In this document: one piece after another, positions 12,101 to 25,100 of the stretch
How positions within the stretch are numbered: the first letter of the stretch is position 1
How the letters are laid out: each line of letters begins with the position of its first letter
Assembly: GCA_000349905.1 (NCBI GenBank)
Contig: KB722752.1
Span: 245,428-309,427 of the forward strand
Length of the DNA: 64,000 nt
Direction of reading: 5' to 3'
Origin: Volvariella volvacea V23
Lineage: Eukaryota > Basidiomycota > Agaricomycetes > Agaricales > Pluteaceae
Program-made: the position numbers and the translations under genes
Notes under the pieces: generated by a model
Told to the model about the DNA's origin: nothing
Database searches by the model: none
The model's input: the letters and a program-made list of their open reading frames with translations, nothing else

Positions 12101-13591
12101 GTTCGCTCTCTGCCTCGACTTGGGTGACTGTGGCAGCAGGTTCGATGTGCATTTCTGGAGAATCTCGAGAGGCATGTGCGCCATCCGCCACAGCGTGCTG
12201 ATCCTCAATAGGTGGTGACAATACAACTGGCTCGTCGGTGCGCATGGGACTAAAGCGATGCTCAAGACTACGGAAATCCGCGGAGCGGGAGAAGAGCACC
12301 ACCGGTTAGCTGACTGAGTTCAAAGAAATATGAAATGAATTGCAACATACGTCGTTGATGTAGGAATGCTCTCAACAGGAGATTCGACTGCGGCATCATT
12401 CCGTTGACCATCAATAATGAGGTCATGAGCTTTGGACTTGCCATGATGCTCGACTTTTGAATGAAGCTCCTCAGTCTCATCAACAGTAGGGGGTGTGACT
12501 TGAGAAGGTGGTGGGGAAGGTGTCTTATTGGCCGATGGTATAACCGATACCCTGCTGTGACGCGCTTTTGATGTCGTGCTTGAACCGATCACCTAGAATA
12601 GCATAAGCAATCAGCACGGGTGCAGACAAACACGCTGTGTGAAAAATGAGGCGTAAAAGGGCGCAAAGATACGCACAGGTCTAGGTTTTGCGACTTGCGA
12701 CTTCCTAGGTTTGATTCCAACCTTTGTGGGCTGAGCCTCGGGGGCCTTCGGACGAGGTGATGATGAAGGTGGTGAAATGGTCGGAACGTGTTGAGAACGT
12801 GATGGAGATTGAACGCTGACAACAGTACTGTGACCGCCACGCTGCACTTGCTCTACACCCTCTTTGGGAATATCAGGCGGACTATCATTGGTCGCGTTGA
12901 TCATAACCGTAGGGTTCGGGCTGGCAATGGGAGGAGGACCGACTTCGGTTTTCATCTCTGGAATGCGATCTGGGACTTGTCCTAATTCTTCCTCTATGAT
13001 CGACGGCGTGCGGTCATGTTTACCCTTAGCCTTGGTTCTGGGCTTTGAGGCAGACCTTGGTATGTATGATCTACGGGAGCTTGGTTCTCGTTCAGGCGAA
13101 GATAATGCAGGGACCTGGTCAACTAAATGACCACTGTCCGAGCCCGAGGCGGCATGTGGCATCGCGGGGAATGGGGGTGGCTCATTGAGAAGCAGCGATT
13201 CTTGCAGTTGATATTGTGATCCTTTGTGTTTTCTGGGGGATCTTCGCAGTTCAACAGCATTCGGTTGCTCCGTGGCACGCTTCTTCTTGCGGCCTGGTGT
13301 AGGTTGGGCAACAGCTGGAATAGGTTCCACAACCTTCGTTGATGTTGCCTCGGCCTCTGCCGCTGGTGTTGTCTGAGTAATAGACTTGGGTGGGGTAAAG
13401 GCGCGACCAACAGCTATCCCGGGAACTGTGAAAGTGTCCTCCAGATCTCGGAAGAAGTCATCGTCTTCTGCGAGTAAGTTTTCCCCAGAAACGGATGCGG
13501 GGATTTGGAAGGTGATCTCTGTGTCCGAGATATCTGGGGGAAGATGCCGCGTGCTCAGGTCTTCAGAAAATGTCGTTCGTTTGTGTGCCAT
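9155..13591 (-). CDS. TPX2-domain microtubule-associated protein
   Basis: The predicted exons are 12677-13591, 12351-12592, 10425-12267 and 9155-9889, giving about 1244 residues. All junctions keep frame: phase 0 before VIGSS, phase 2 before LEHRF, phase 0 before VVSDAP. The C-terminus, about residues 1155-1230, fits a TPX2 domain: FDFKTEIRAKERGKFDG, then a long charged helix (EKEMERIEEEKRRLREEE), then LRKKAVPKAHEVPEWYK. Upstream, MEFTFNADARLGARK resembles another TPX2-type element. The remainder is basic and Ser/Pro-rich, with RRSPRK and similar motifs, and looks disordered. In other organisms such proteins bind microtubules and help assemble the mitotic spindle. The weakest point is the last intron (535 nt, long for this genome); exons 1-3 and exon 4 could be two genes. 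Confidence 0.7.
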
Positions 13592-16500
13592 GTTATTTAC
13601 GGAGATGTGGCAATCGGATAGACTTGACAGACTAGGGTAAGGTTATGAGAAATCCCAACTGAAGTGAAGATTGAGGCGATATCGGAGCAGTTCGTGCGTG
13701 TTTCGTATCTTGGTCGTGGATCGTGGGCGCAGCTGGTCGAGATTGCTGGTGAGCACACTCGCTGGGGGTCGCTGGCAATCGAGTCCGACGACGAGCAGGT
13801 CGAACGGTTGAGTTGCAACGCGACAGTGTCACATCACGTGACATCACCGTAAATAGGGACAAACCACGATTCAAGACGTAGACTTGAAGTATTCCGAGTC
13901 GGAACTCAGCCTAAGGTGAGTTCCATGCTGTTGACCTTCGAAAAAATACGCCTTAAAAAAAAGGACGTTTACGTGGGAATATAACTAAAGTTGAAGTGAC
14001 TTGCGTCTCCCTAGGTATGTTGATGTTCCTCAGACCTGGATGACTGGCCGTTGTATGGAAAATCAGAAAACTGATTAATCCAGAGATAATCTATGTGGCC
14101 GTGGTCCAACACCACTACCTAGTCGAAAGGGTTGCCAGAATCCTGAGATTTGGCTAAAAATGTCCGTAATCCTGGCTCATTGGTCAACTCCCTCTCAAGC
14201 TTGACAAACATAACAAAAGTACCCAAGAAAGGGCCCATTTGGATAGCTTACCTTGGCCAACAGAGACGGGACCCAGGGACCCAAGAGTCCATAGTACTTG
14301 CCTTGATCCGATTCCGAGTTGCTGGCTCGGTTGCCAGACTTCAGGTTAGTCTCAACTATCAGACTGACAAGTGCCAGTCTCCCGAACTATGTTTGCAATG
14401 CTATAGGTGAACCGGGGGGCGACGGTGACGGGCAGCCGCCTGGAAGATCTATCCACCAGGATGCATACCTCATCTTCTCGTAATAGAGCCATAATTCTTG
14501 CGAATCTCCAGATGGAAAGCAAGGAACCAAGTATCCAGTTTGTTATGCTTCGTCTTGGGTCGAAACGAGCCAGGGATTATCACGAAGGTGATCCTCCTTC
14601 CTCCACCGGGCCAGGATTCCAATTCCTGAGACGGAACAAAAGAAGGCCTCAGCTTGGGACAGGTACGGGTGTTTCCAACTCTGGTCTACGAATTCTTTGG
14701 CCATGCAGTCGAAACACGACGGCGACCTGACAGGAAGCAGAGTACCCACACGGTACGTGGCTCGTCTTCATATACGCAATGTGGTCATTAAAGCGGCGTT
14801 TTGATGCAACATAGATCCAAGCAAGCGCCTGACGGCCAGCTTTGACTATCCCGACTCCCCGAGGAGGGGTCAAGGGCCAAGAAAGTATCTGCCAGGATGA
14901 AAGCTATATCCCATGACAGGCTCGAAGTGCGTGTATTGGCAATTTGGGCTATCTGGGTATGGAACATGCTTACCTTCGCCCCACCACACATGCCGGTGAA
15001 AGCACACACCGAGTGTCAAGTTCAGTATGTGCCATGGCCAGAGGTTCACACTGTTGTCGATGAACACTGTTGTATTTTATCTATGTGAAGTGCCTAAACT
15101 TTTGAGTTCCGCGGTGTTGCTTTGACATGATGACAGACGTATTTGTACACCGACTTCGTCATTCACATGCCCGACCCAGACAATTGAGCTCAGCATCCCC
15201 ACCAGCCGTAGCCATGACTGTCCCACTACCTTCGCTTGTGCACTATGCGGTCATGACGGGTCGGATCACTCCTGAAGCATGGCGTATAACGGGCAGTCGT
15301 TGGGTAACTTTCCAACGAAACTCGTCGTGTCGTCATCAGGTGGCTGCAGCTAAGCGATATCTGTGACGTCATCCCATTTGCCTCAACCCTTCAAAATGTA
15401 TGAACGCTCAACAACTGCCAGGCCAGAAACAGGAACGAACATACCTAGGCCTATCGCTTAAGTTCTATTCGACAGCTGATGGCAGCACAGGAATGCTCAG
15501 GCCAAACGCACACGCTCCCGGCGCAGATACCCCTAAAAAGGCCAAAAGTGCCAGGCGTGGCATGGGGGGCGCTTAATTTCGAAGGACGCCGATAGGCTCA
15601 CCATGGGAACAATGACGCAATCGAAATTTTTCGTGGTGTACGTTCAGGCTCGATAATGTTGAACCACTCACTCGTGCGGGATGAAATTGGCGAGAATCAT
15701 GAATCCAAGACACGATTGTACATAACCTGGGGAAGGGACTGATTGTTCTTATCTTTTGGGCGGTCGACGATCCCTCCACCACCACAAATACGGAAAAAAA
15801 TCGGTAAGCTATCTATTTGTCCAGCGTATGATAAGTTTGCATCGCAATCTTGCCTCGGTCATTGGGCTGGGGTCGTGGGGAGCGGTTGATTTCGCCTAAG
15901 GAACTTCTGACGATTGTACACAGGGACACAATAAGGCAACAAGAGGCGAAAATGGAGTGATGTCATTGGTGTTGTACGTGAAAGCGTAGCACAAGGATCA
16001 AGCTCCATCCAACTTCGGGTCACCGAAACGGACCAAGTTCCGCGCCCGCACAAAAAATTCATAGGCACACCTATGACTCGTTCTCCATTCTACATCACCT
16101 ACATTGGAGATTGAAACAATAGCAACTAAATCGGTAGGTCGTAATTATCTATGTGTGAAGTGTAGATAAAAATTAGCGAGATCGGTTCGTTATGTTTCTT
16201 CTTGTTCTTTTCACTCCTTCCCTCGTAACCCTTCCCCCTCTCCTCTCCGGGTCGCTTCTTCATCTCGTTCCCTGACCCCTGTTTACATTTCTCAAGCCCA
16301 CTTGGAGCTTTCCCTGTGTACCTTGTGGGTTGGAATGGGTTCATAGATGCCGAATACTCGCCGACTATCTTCAGCACAATGCACACACCATGTCGCAATT
16401 GACAGGACTTTGGAACCTGTCTCCGGTTCGTCGTCCTGGTTCGGGTTCCTTCTGAATCCCTTGCAGATGTACGAATCCCATGGTCCTCTGTGGCAATCTG

Positions 16501-17725
16501 GACCTGAGCATAGGTAGGTAAAGTGATGGTCTTCCAGCTTGTGGAAGTGTTTTGTACGGCATGGTAATTCCTCTGGGCTGGGCGCAATCGCGTCTTTTAG
16601 TCCGCCAACGTCAATTACCTTGTCCTGAACGAAACCTCGGATCAGCGAATGCTATTACCCCCGCGTCCACTTCGCCGTCGATATGACCATATTTCCTTCA
16701 TCAAATGGCTTTTAAATCTACCCTATCATCGGATATCCGGTACGCTTATGGCCACAAGCCACCAAGCAGCTAATTCCTCTTCTGGACCTGCCCCTTTCTC
16801 TCCATTTTGAATATCGTCATTGGCCATATGACTGCCCTTGGCAGCACGGATAGAGGTAGGAATGTCTGATTTTACGACCCTACATTACCTTGTGGAAGCT
16901 AGCATCTTGACTTTTTCAACAATCCACGACGATTGGCGTAATATCGTGTTTATGGGTGCAATACATGGGTTGCCTGCAGGCAGGTCATATGTGCGACGGA
17001 TGGTACGAATTTGTGCATAGCGTGGTGCAATATCAGGTAGGTTATGGTCACCAGGTGCTGTATCGTGGTGCGGGCTTGAGTGGTCTTCTGACCAGGTGAT
17101 AACAAATTATCAGTGTTTCGGGGTGCGTACACGTGCAGTCTAGCTACTTGGACATATCGGACCGACTAGCACTGTAAGTAGCTTGCTCAATATGCTGTTG
17201 TTCACATCCACGCACTGCAGCGGGTGACCGACTCGTCCCTTCTCTCGCACGCCTTTAGGTAAGCTCATGTGACGCATTTGAAAAGGAGTGCTTCTGAACA
17301 TGGGATATTCGCGTCAAAGGGCTTTGTGGCGCATTCAGGATAATTCATTTATATTCAACGTGAAGGTCATGCGTTGCTCAGTTCAATGACGATCACCTGG
17401 TTAAGGGACACCAGGACCTGGGATATATTAGGACGTGTCGATCGCTGGGCAGAAACAGCGCATGAATTGTGTTGACGGGGAGGCACATACATATGCGCCA
17501 TCGGGATAGGGAGTTGGAATACTGAATTCAAATAAAGGTACCCTGGAATGGTGTGAATATTAGGAGCCGGGATCGCAGTTCGATTGGATTAGTAGTGCCC
17601 CTAACTGTCTATTCTGGATTTTGGGTGATGTGGTGTTCATGGGCGAGCGAATTGATTCAGTTGAACCCTTGTATTTCTGGGACCGGTACGATAAAGGAGT
17701 ACATTGGTAAAGGTGGGTAACTGTT
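13592..17725. other. 4.1 kb without a recognisable gene
   Basis: Only short open frames occur. The longest (16126-16587 minus, 153 codons) has unremarkable composition and no family resemblance. I found no repeat array, tRNA or retroelement fragment. It borders the decayed F-box cluster and may be old, degraded duplicate sequence. Confidence 0.5.
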
Positions 17726-18010
17726 TTAAATAATGTCAAAGTTCAGAAGCATTCTCGATTCACGTAGCATACCAATACATCCTGGTCCTGAACGTAAACA
17801 TGCAGTGCCGGAGACTTGAACGGATACCTCCTCCAATTGGTTTGTTGTGTTAATGCAAGACGCTAACATTGCTCCTATAAGGCCATCCGCAAGCTCTGCT
17901 CCATTGGTGGTGAGGTCCAGGCTGAGCCTAATGAACGATGGAAAAAAGGTGGGTAGCTGTAGCTTATCTCGCGCGGAGGGTGTCAAGACTCGAAATAGAC
18001 TCACTAGCAA
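17726..18010 (-). pseudogene. F-box/LRR C-terminal fragment (F1)
   Basis: The translation matches the last ~80 residues of the intact F-box gene at 22.7 kb. It has a LPSLS-like start (FFPSFIRLSLDL), the signature ELADGLIGAMLASCINT (against TLADGLVGEMLMSRMNT) and the ending GMLRESRMLLNFDI (against GVLREMGLILVYNI). No upstream F-box or LRR portion is found next to it, so this is a 5'-truncated remnant. Confidence 0.65.
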
Positions 18011-18856
18011 CCTTCAAATGGGAGTAGCTAAGAATTTCATCTTGTAGATGTGCTGAATTTGACGGTTTGAAAGTGAGCGTAGTTGATCTATGTTCACGCA
18101 GGACGTGATATCCCCTCAAATAATCAACGTGGGTGATCTTAATGTGCACCGAGGGTTGAGCTGAAAGTTGCCGCGACTAAATTGTTCACTGGGAACACCA
18201 AAATAGACACAAAATTAAGGAGTGAGTGTATCAAGCGTAGACACCTTCAAAGCAGTCAATACTTGGGAGGGGAGAGGCTGATAAATTTAATAGATAACTA
18301 GGTCGAACTTTATTCAACGAAGGCAATAATTAAATACGTCCCAAATACCCCCTATGACTTCTTTTCCTAGTCATGCTAACGAGTAATCAAGTCCAGCTTG
18401 ATACAATTCGGCCAATTGAATTTTTGGCACTGAACAACCAACGGTAGTGATCAGGGTCCCAGAGACCATTTATCTCATGACTGTGGGTGTGAGCGAGAGT
18501 TCGAGCCCTTACTCAAGCTCTTGAACTTATGTTGAGTACCAGCTCCATCGGGATGTGTGGGCTCTGAAATGGCGATTCGGTGGTCAGTCGCAAAATATTC
18601 TACCATTAACCTTGGCACCTGTTCTCTAAAATTTATGGTACGGGTATGGAGCCTGAGTACGGAGGCACAAGCTATGCAGATATTCCCCAGCCTCGTGACT
18701 AGTCAATTCAAAAATTCACTAGTACTTTCTGACATACATTAGAGCTGAATCTAAGGATACCAGAATATTGCTAAATCCATGCTAGCTTGCACGGTCTGTA
18801 TTCAGCGACAGATTGATTCGATATCTTGTACGTGCAGTTAGTAATATGCCGTGCAT
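18011..18856. other. Spacer between F-box remnants
   Basis: About 850 bp with no readable F-box homology and no other gene. It probably contains decayed flanking sequence of the duplicated cluster. Confidence 0.45.
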
Positions 18857-19562
18857 TTAACATATCGAATACGTCAGACGCAGTCCTGATTTCTTTAATC
18901 TATCGACTACCCCCTTATCCTGTACATACATATGATCGGCCCAACCCACTTTAACATGCGTATCCTTCAGTCCATCAACCCCATTCGTACGAGACGTCAA
19001 CATTTCTCCTACAAGGCCATCCACGAGTTCAACCCTCCTGTCGATGAGATCCACAGGATGGATGAATCCAATCCATTTCCCGCCGAGATTGTCAAAGCTC
19101 GAAGTATACCTTCCCTGGCACCATCTTGGATACAAGACATCCGAAATTCTACCAGGTGTACCAGATTTGGCGACTTGAAAAAGGATAGCAATGGACTTGT
19201 ATCTGCACGCGTGAAGTTGCCTCGAATAATTAACGTTTGTAACGAACATTGGGATCGAAATAGAAAATCGTCTGTATTGGTTAATTGGTGTTTCTGACTT
19301 TTCAATCCATGGTCGAAAATCAGAGTGATTGTTTCTAGTAAAGGCGCTTTCAGTTTGATCAGCACCTGGGGTGTGTCTAGCTTCAACTTTAGCATTAGCC
19401 ATTTGAGCCTCGGAAGAGTGATTGGATGCGCCATCTGCTCCGCTACTCCCATAGGAAAAAATATCTCCAGTTCCTCAAGGCAGCGACAGTTTAAAAGGAT
19501 AGACAACAATGTTGGATATGATAGTTCTTCAGGCAAACGAAGAGAGATCAATTCATGCCATG
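18857..19562 (-). pseudogene. F-box/LRR 3' half, truncated and frameshifted (F2)
   Basis: Reading from 19562 downward it begins at the LRR portion (HELISLRLPEELSYPTLLSI, matching HQLTYLTLPGGLPCKVLYSI of the intact copy). It continues through CSLQTLIIRGNFTRADTSPL and then changes frame near 19060. After that, ELVDGLVGEMLTSRTNG and the C-terminal tail appear in a second frame down to 18857. The F-box half is absent: homology starts abruptly where the 3' end of the neighbouring copy F3 finishes. This suggests a deletion or unequal exchange between tandem paralogues. Confidence 0.65.
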
Positions 19563-21004
19563 GAAGTAGGGAGGATGGTATGAATGATCAACTGTGATAT
19601 GCACTTCCTTCAATCCATGACCCGCATTCACGCGGGACACCAGCATTGCCACTATAAGACAATTAGTCTTCTGCTTGAAGAGCACTAGCATCAGGGCGAG
19701 TTTGTCGAATGACAGCCAGAGGATAGGTGATTGCGGTCCATCTCGGGAAGGAATTGTTAGCATCTGAAGTAGACCCCTTATTACGCCGCTTCGTAATCCG
19801 AAGAGCTTAACCGTTCGCAGTTTTGTTCAATTTGGCGATTTAAAAAACGATATCAAGGGATCCAAGTCCATGCGTTTGTAGCACCCATCTATACACAGAT
19901 TCTGTAACGAACACCGAGATCCGGATAAAAAATCGTCGATATCTGTGGGTTGTTGTAGCGGACTTGGGGGACCAAAGAAGAGAGATAGCTTGAGCGGAAT
20001 TAGCGCAGGCGCCCAGAGACTGACCAAAAATTGCGGTGTAGTTGACTTCATAAATAAACCAAGACTTTTAAGATGCGGAAGGACAATTGGATGCGTCAAC
20101 CTCTTGACTGTTCCTCGAGAGAAAGGAACTTTTAGCATCTCCATATGTACACAATTTTTGAGTATAGAGAACAATGTTCGACACGATGGCGCATCGTGGA
20201 AACAAAGATGCGTCAGCTGGTGCCACGGAAGTGAAGGAGGTGGTTTGGATAGTGCATGGGAAAATCCGACTTTTTATAGTGAAGTTGACGAATAGAAAGC
20301 ACCCCAAATAAGTGTTCTTAGACTAGTTCCCAACATCCAGGTGCACTCTCTAGAATTTTCGTTGCGCCTTTCTCTATGCTGCACAAGCGTTCTGGGTGCT
20401 TGTACGGAAAGCTGAAGCTGACATATCTCCAACGATGAGCCTGTGTGAGGAAGAGGTTCATAATTTGGTCGGCAAGTTTACGATCCGAGACCTCAGATAT
20501 CGTCAAAGAAAGCGGAGTAGCAGGCCCACTTTGAATGAGCCAGAGTTCAATGAGTGGGATGAGGCTTAAACTTTGTTGAGCCGCAGTTGCTCCGATGATG
20601 CGGGTGCAAGGCCAGAATGTGAGCCGAGAAATGAGAATTGCCCTCCAATGGCGACAGACTTGCGCTGGCGAGAGCAGGCTGAGGTGAGTTGGTCAAACGT
20701 CTGGATGCGGAATGATGTATTCCTCAAATACCTTTTCTAGTATTTCAACTGGAAAGACTTTCCCTACATGAATTGTTGTGATCCGTTTTTAGGGATCTTG
20801 TGTAGATTGTAAACTGACGCACCACGAAGCTGTGATCCATTGTGCAATAAAGGCTCAGCCCAATTCTTTCCGAGTCGAGGGTCTGGATTTCTATGCGACG
20901 CAAGCAATAAGAACCTGTTCCAGAAGCTCCTTTCCTCTGCACATAAAAGGAGCAAATGAGCAGAGAAGAGTTGTGCATTCAAAACTCTACCAACCTGGTA
21001 CCAT
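19563..21004 (-). pseudogene. F-box/LRR gene with stops and frameshifts (F3)
   Basis: All parts of the family are recognisable but broken. A 10 nt first exon (20995-21004, ATG GTA CCA G) is followed by exon 2 (20823-20936, beginning EERSFWNRFLL), and exon 3 starts at 20763 with GKVFPVEILEKVFEEYI. A TGA follows shortly after (HPDV then stop). The F-box/LRR body continues in several frames: LWLIQSG, then MTISEVSDRKLADQIMNLFL at 20318-20506, MFSILKNCVHMEML at 19827-20174, and a C-terminal piece at 19563-19763 with AMLVSRVNAGHGLKEVHITV. The splice sites of the first two introns look intact, so decay is recent or restricted to exon 3. Confidence 0.65.
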
Positions 21005-21165
21005 AGCATCATGAAAGATGTTGGGTGCTGGGTGTGCATGCAGACGCAACAGAAACGGTGATTGGGGTCCGCCTAGTACTAGGGCTGCACCAGAATAATT
21101 AGGAAGGCGCTGGCAACGAGCTCGCGCCCATTTTGATTTTATTGGATGTTCAGTAGAGCGCAACC

Positions 21166-22695
21166 TTACATCAGAGGTTCATTGATATTATACACGAGAA
21201 TTAAACCCATTTCCCGCAACACACCCGCCATTTCCTTGTCCCGCACGAAGCCGTGTTGAGCGCGGGCAACCGTGATATATGCCTCCTTCAATCCATTACC
21301 CGTATTCATGCGAGACATCAACATCTCTCCTACAAGACCATCAGCCAGCGTTGTCGTCTTCTCACCGAGACCCAGGGTGAGCTTACTCAACGATGGCAAG
21401 AGAATGGGTGATTTTGACTGGCCTTGGGCTTGAACTATCAAGGCCTGAAGTAGACTCTCCATAGCGCTCTCTAGCAGACCGGAGAGAGTGACTTCCCGTA
21501 GTTGCATGAGGTTTTTTGAGTTCAAGAAGGGTATTAGGGTATCCGTATCTTCACGTGTAAAGGCGCAACTAATGTGTAGCGTTTGTAGTGAACACTGAGA
21601 TCGGGATAGAAAATCATCTGCATCTGTGAGACAATATAGCGGGTGTGGAGGTCCGAAAGAGAATGGTAGGTTGAACGAATCTAGTACAGGTGCCTTCAGG
21701 TTGACCAATGCTGGAGATGTACCCGGCCCCACAAATAAACCTAATTTTCTGAGGCACGGGAGGACGATCGAATCACTTGCTTGTTCGACTATTCCATGAG
21801 GGAAAGGAATATCCAGCTGCTCGACGCAGTGACAATTTTTTAGGATAGAGTACAACACCTTGCATGGTAATCCTCCAGGTAAAGTAAGATACGTGAGCTG
21901 GTGCCATGGGAGCAAAGAGGTCGGTATGGGTAAAGAGCGGGGAAATATAGCTTTGCGCAACGCAGGCGAGGAACCGAGTGCACCCCAGATGCGAAGTAGA
22001 AACGATTGAGGCCAATTTGACGCACTAAGGTATACATCCTCCAGGATTTCCGCTGTGCCTTTTGTTATATCGCACAAGCATTGGTTTGGATGCCTGTCTG
22101 AAAAGATAAACCTGACCGATTTCCAACGATGAACCTGTGCGAGGAGGAGGTCCATGATCTGGTTGACTCGGTCATGATTGGTGACCCTTGCTATCGTCAG
22201 AGAAAGTGGGGTAGTGGACCCGCTTCTAATGAGCCAAAGTTCAACGAGTGGAATCAGACCTGGATTCCGCTGAGTCGGAAAGAAGCTGGTGACGCAGATG
22301 TAGGACCAAAATACAGGCTGGGAGAGAAGAACTGCCTTCCAATAGCGGCAGACCCCAGCCAGGGTGATCATTTTGCGATGGGCTGATTGGATGTCTCTAC
22401 GCAGAGAGATGTACTCCTGGAAGACCTTCTCTAGGAGCTCAACCGGAAAGCATTCTCCTATACAAACGGACATTAGGAACTCTTGTAGCTGGGCATTACA
22501 CTCTCATGGCAAAACGAACCACGAAGTGGAGATCCATTATACACAGAAATTTTCCCATTCTCTTGCTGAAGATCAGCATCTTGAATCTTTGTGAGCAGGT
22601 GTTTATCCCAGAATTTCCTTTCTTCTTCTCCTACGTACAAGGTGTTAGTGGGAACAGATTGCAAGCATACAGCTCTACTAACTGGGTACTATCAT
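21166..22695 (-). CDS. F-box/LRR-like protein (F4, intact)
   Basis: A predicted substrate receptor for an SCF-type ubiquitin ligase, binding Skp1 through its F-box. The exons are 22683-22695 (13 nt), 22520-22630 (111 nt) and 21166-22457, all joined in phase 1, giving 471 residues. Exon 2 begins EEERKFWDKHLL. The F-box lies at about residues 42-95: FPVELLEKVFQEYI, then LAGVCRYWKAVLLSQPVFW. The rest holds irregular leucine-rich segments (LPWHQLTYLTLPGG, CHCVEQLDIPFP, CSLQTLHIS). The tiny first exon is inferred from four paralogues with the same arrangement; no in-frame ATG exists in exon 2. The gene is divergent from the Dus1-like gene, about 235 bp apart. Its substrate cannot be told from sequence. 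Confidence 0.75.
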
Positions 22696-22929
22696 GGATT
22701 GTCAGGGAGGTTGGAGCCAAATTGCTTGGGCGGCGGTGATCAGGGTCTTTCACAAATTTCCCAATTTGACCAGCATTACCTTGTGACTCCAATTATCGCT
22801 TTCATCATTACTTCCTTACTTTCACTTCGCTGTGGCGCCCAGCGCACTCTTTTACGCAGTTTCACGACCTTCGCCTCAAGAGTAACGAATAAAAACCCTC
22901 ATTCGATCCCAAAATCCCAACCGCAAGTC

Positions 22930-24775
22930 ATGACCATAATTGCATCACCGGTGGTAGCATCGACTTCGAGCGCGGTGCCAGAAGCAAGCCAACAAAATTT
23001 GCCGAAAAAACTGGGAGGATACGACTTTTATAGAGAGGTGCTCGGTAGTCCAAAGTATATCGTTGCGCCTATGGTGGATCAGAGCGAATTGGTACGGGAG
23101 CCGAGGTGCTGGAGGTGGCTGAGTGCTAACGCAATTTATGTTGTTCTTAGGCGTGGAGAAGGCTCTCTAGACGGTACGGGGCTCAAGTGAGTGAGGTCTA
23201 TTCCCTTATTATCCCGAATGTCCTATGAACTGACGTCTGGCAGCTAATTTATACACCAATGATAAATGCCAAAGTACAACGCCTACTTCGCTTCGCCGCC
23301 TATTCATGAGCACTTATACCCACAACCTCGTTGCAGATGTTCGTTGACGCGAACAACCAAACATACCGCGATGCAAACTTCGACATACCTCATGGTGAAG
23401 AAGGCGATCCAACCACCGACCGACCCCTGGTGGTCCAGTTCTGTGCTAACGATGCCGAACAACTCCTCGAATCAGCCAAGGTTGTAGAGAAGCATTGTGA
23501 TGCCGTGGATATCAACCTAGGGTGTCCTCAGGACATTGCGAGAAGGGGTCGGTACGGATCGTTTTTGCAGGATGAGTGGGACTTAATTTATCATATGAGT
23601 ACGTTCAATGTGGTTGCGTGTTGTTTTCCTTGCTCATCGGCGTCCATATATTCTAGTTAATACCTTACACAAGAATCTATCAATACCAGTCACGGCCAAG
23701 TTCCGTGTATTCCCCACTGTAGAGAAAACGGTAGAATATGCAAAGATGCTCGAGAGTGCAGGTGCACAGATTTTGACATGCCATGGTAGAATACGTGAAC
23801 AACGGGGAATTAATACCGTACGTCTGTCTCTGCGCCACTTGACTCCTGGACTAAGTTGATAACACTGATGCCACCCCAGGGCCTGGCGGACTGGGAGAAG
23901 ATCCGAGCCGTTAAGCAAGCCGTGTCCGTGCCAGTCTTCGCAAACGGAAACATCCTTTTCCAAGAAGATATCGAGGCCTGCCTAAAAGCAACAGGATGTG
24001 ATGGCGTCATGAGCGCTGAAGGGCAGCTATATAACGCCGCTTTGTTCGTGCAGCCCTCAGTCCCATATAGATTACCCCTACCGCCTCTGGCCAAATCGCC
24101 GCAAAAATTCTCGATAGAGGATATTGACATTGATGAACATACTTCCACATCCATGACTCCCCAACCAATCGAAGGAGAAGAAGCACCACTAGACTGGGAC
24201 TCGGACGAAGCCATCCTACTCCGTCATCCGCCACACGCCGAGTTGGCGCTCGAATACCTCGCCATCGTCAAATCACTTAAAACACAAACTGCCGTCAGCG
24301 GTATCAAAGGTCACCTATTCAAAATCATGCGTCCTGCATTGAGTATAGAAACGGACTTGAGAGAAAAGTTGGGGAGGGTGAAGATTCATCCGAAGAGAGT
24401 CAAAGAAGGGATTCAGGAGTACGAGGAGGTTTGTTTGGAGATGAAGAGAAGGATGGATGTGAGTTCTTTTCCTAGTCCGGTGCTAGAGGCTTCGTGCTGA
24501 TTGATGGCTTGTGACCTTAGCACGCTCGAGAGGCAGCAAAAGGGACGCCCTTGAAAGACCTAATAACCATCGATCCGATAACAGGTCTTAAGTACCTGCC
24601 TCATTGGCTAGCTCAACCGTACTTCCGGCCTCCACCAAAGACAACGGTACAAGCCAAGGAGGTGCCACAGAAGAGAACGAGTTCAGGCTCAAGTAAGGAG
24701 GGTGTAGCGGATGGGAAGGGTGATGAGGAAGTGAGGGAGGAGCAGAGCAAGAGGCAGAAAGTTGAAGAGTCGTGA
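22930..24775 (+). CDS. DUS1: tRNA-dihydrouridine synthase, Dus1 type
   Basis: An FMN-dependent TIM-barrel enzyme that reduces uridines in the D-loop of tRNA (positions 16/17 in the yeast Dus1 family). Seven exons fit: 22930-23091, 23151-23186, 23244-23273, 23337-23598, 23657-23817, 23880-24458 and 24521-24775, giving 494 residues. Clear motifs: [16 protein letters not shown] near the N-terminus, [10 protein letters not shown], then [20 protein letters not shown] with the conserved active-site cysteine at about residue 139. Next come [20 protein letters not shown] and VPVFANGNI with VMSAEG, which form the FMN phosphate site. The C-terminal ~200 residues are extended and end in a charged Glu/Lys tail. 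I chose the ATG at 22930, although the frame is open upstream. All introns are 49-65 nt with GT-AG ends. Confidence 0.92.
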
Positions 24776-25100
24776 TTTATTCTATCAAGCGGAGTTCTTG
24801 TCGTTTGTTAGAGGGTTTGTTGGGGATTTATTAACTTTATTACTTCGGGTATCGCACTTCGTTGACTCCAAACTCAACATACGCATTTCTATAAGGAAAT
24901 GATGTCTGCAAATTATAATTCCAGTATGAGGTGCCACTAAGGCCCCTAGTGCCATTAATACTTGCACTTTTTCGCTTTTCTCTTTCGGTTATTAAAGAAT
25001 AACCGGTCGAAGCTCGGCAAACCCCAAACCGGTACACGTCACGTGGTGAATTGGGATACCGCGGTCGTCCAACTGTCAAGTGCGAGAACATCCCCTGCAA
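24776..25100. other. Intergenic region
   Basis: About 325 bp between the Dus1-like gene and the truncated F-box gene F5; presumed 3' end of the former and promoter of the latter. No element was identified. Confidence 0.45.

Noticed and set aside
16126..16587. 153-codon minus-strand frame
   Set aside because: Low-complexity basic end and no recognisable motif; it lies in a region without other gene signals.
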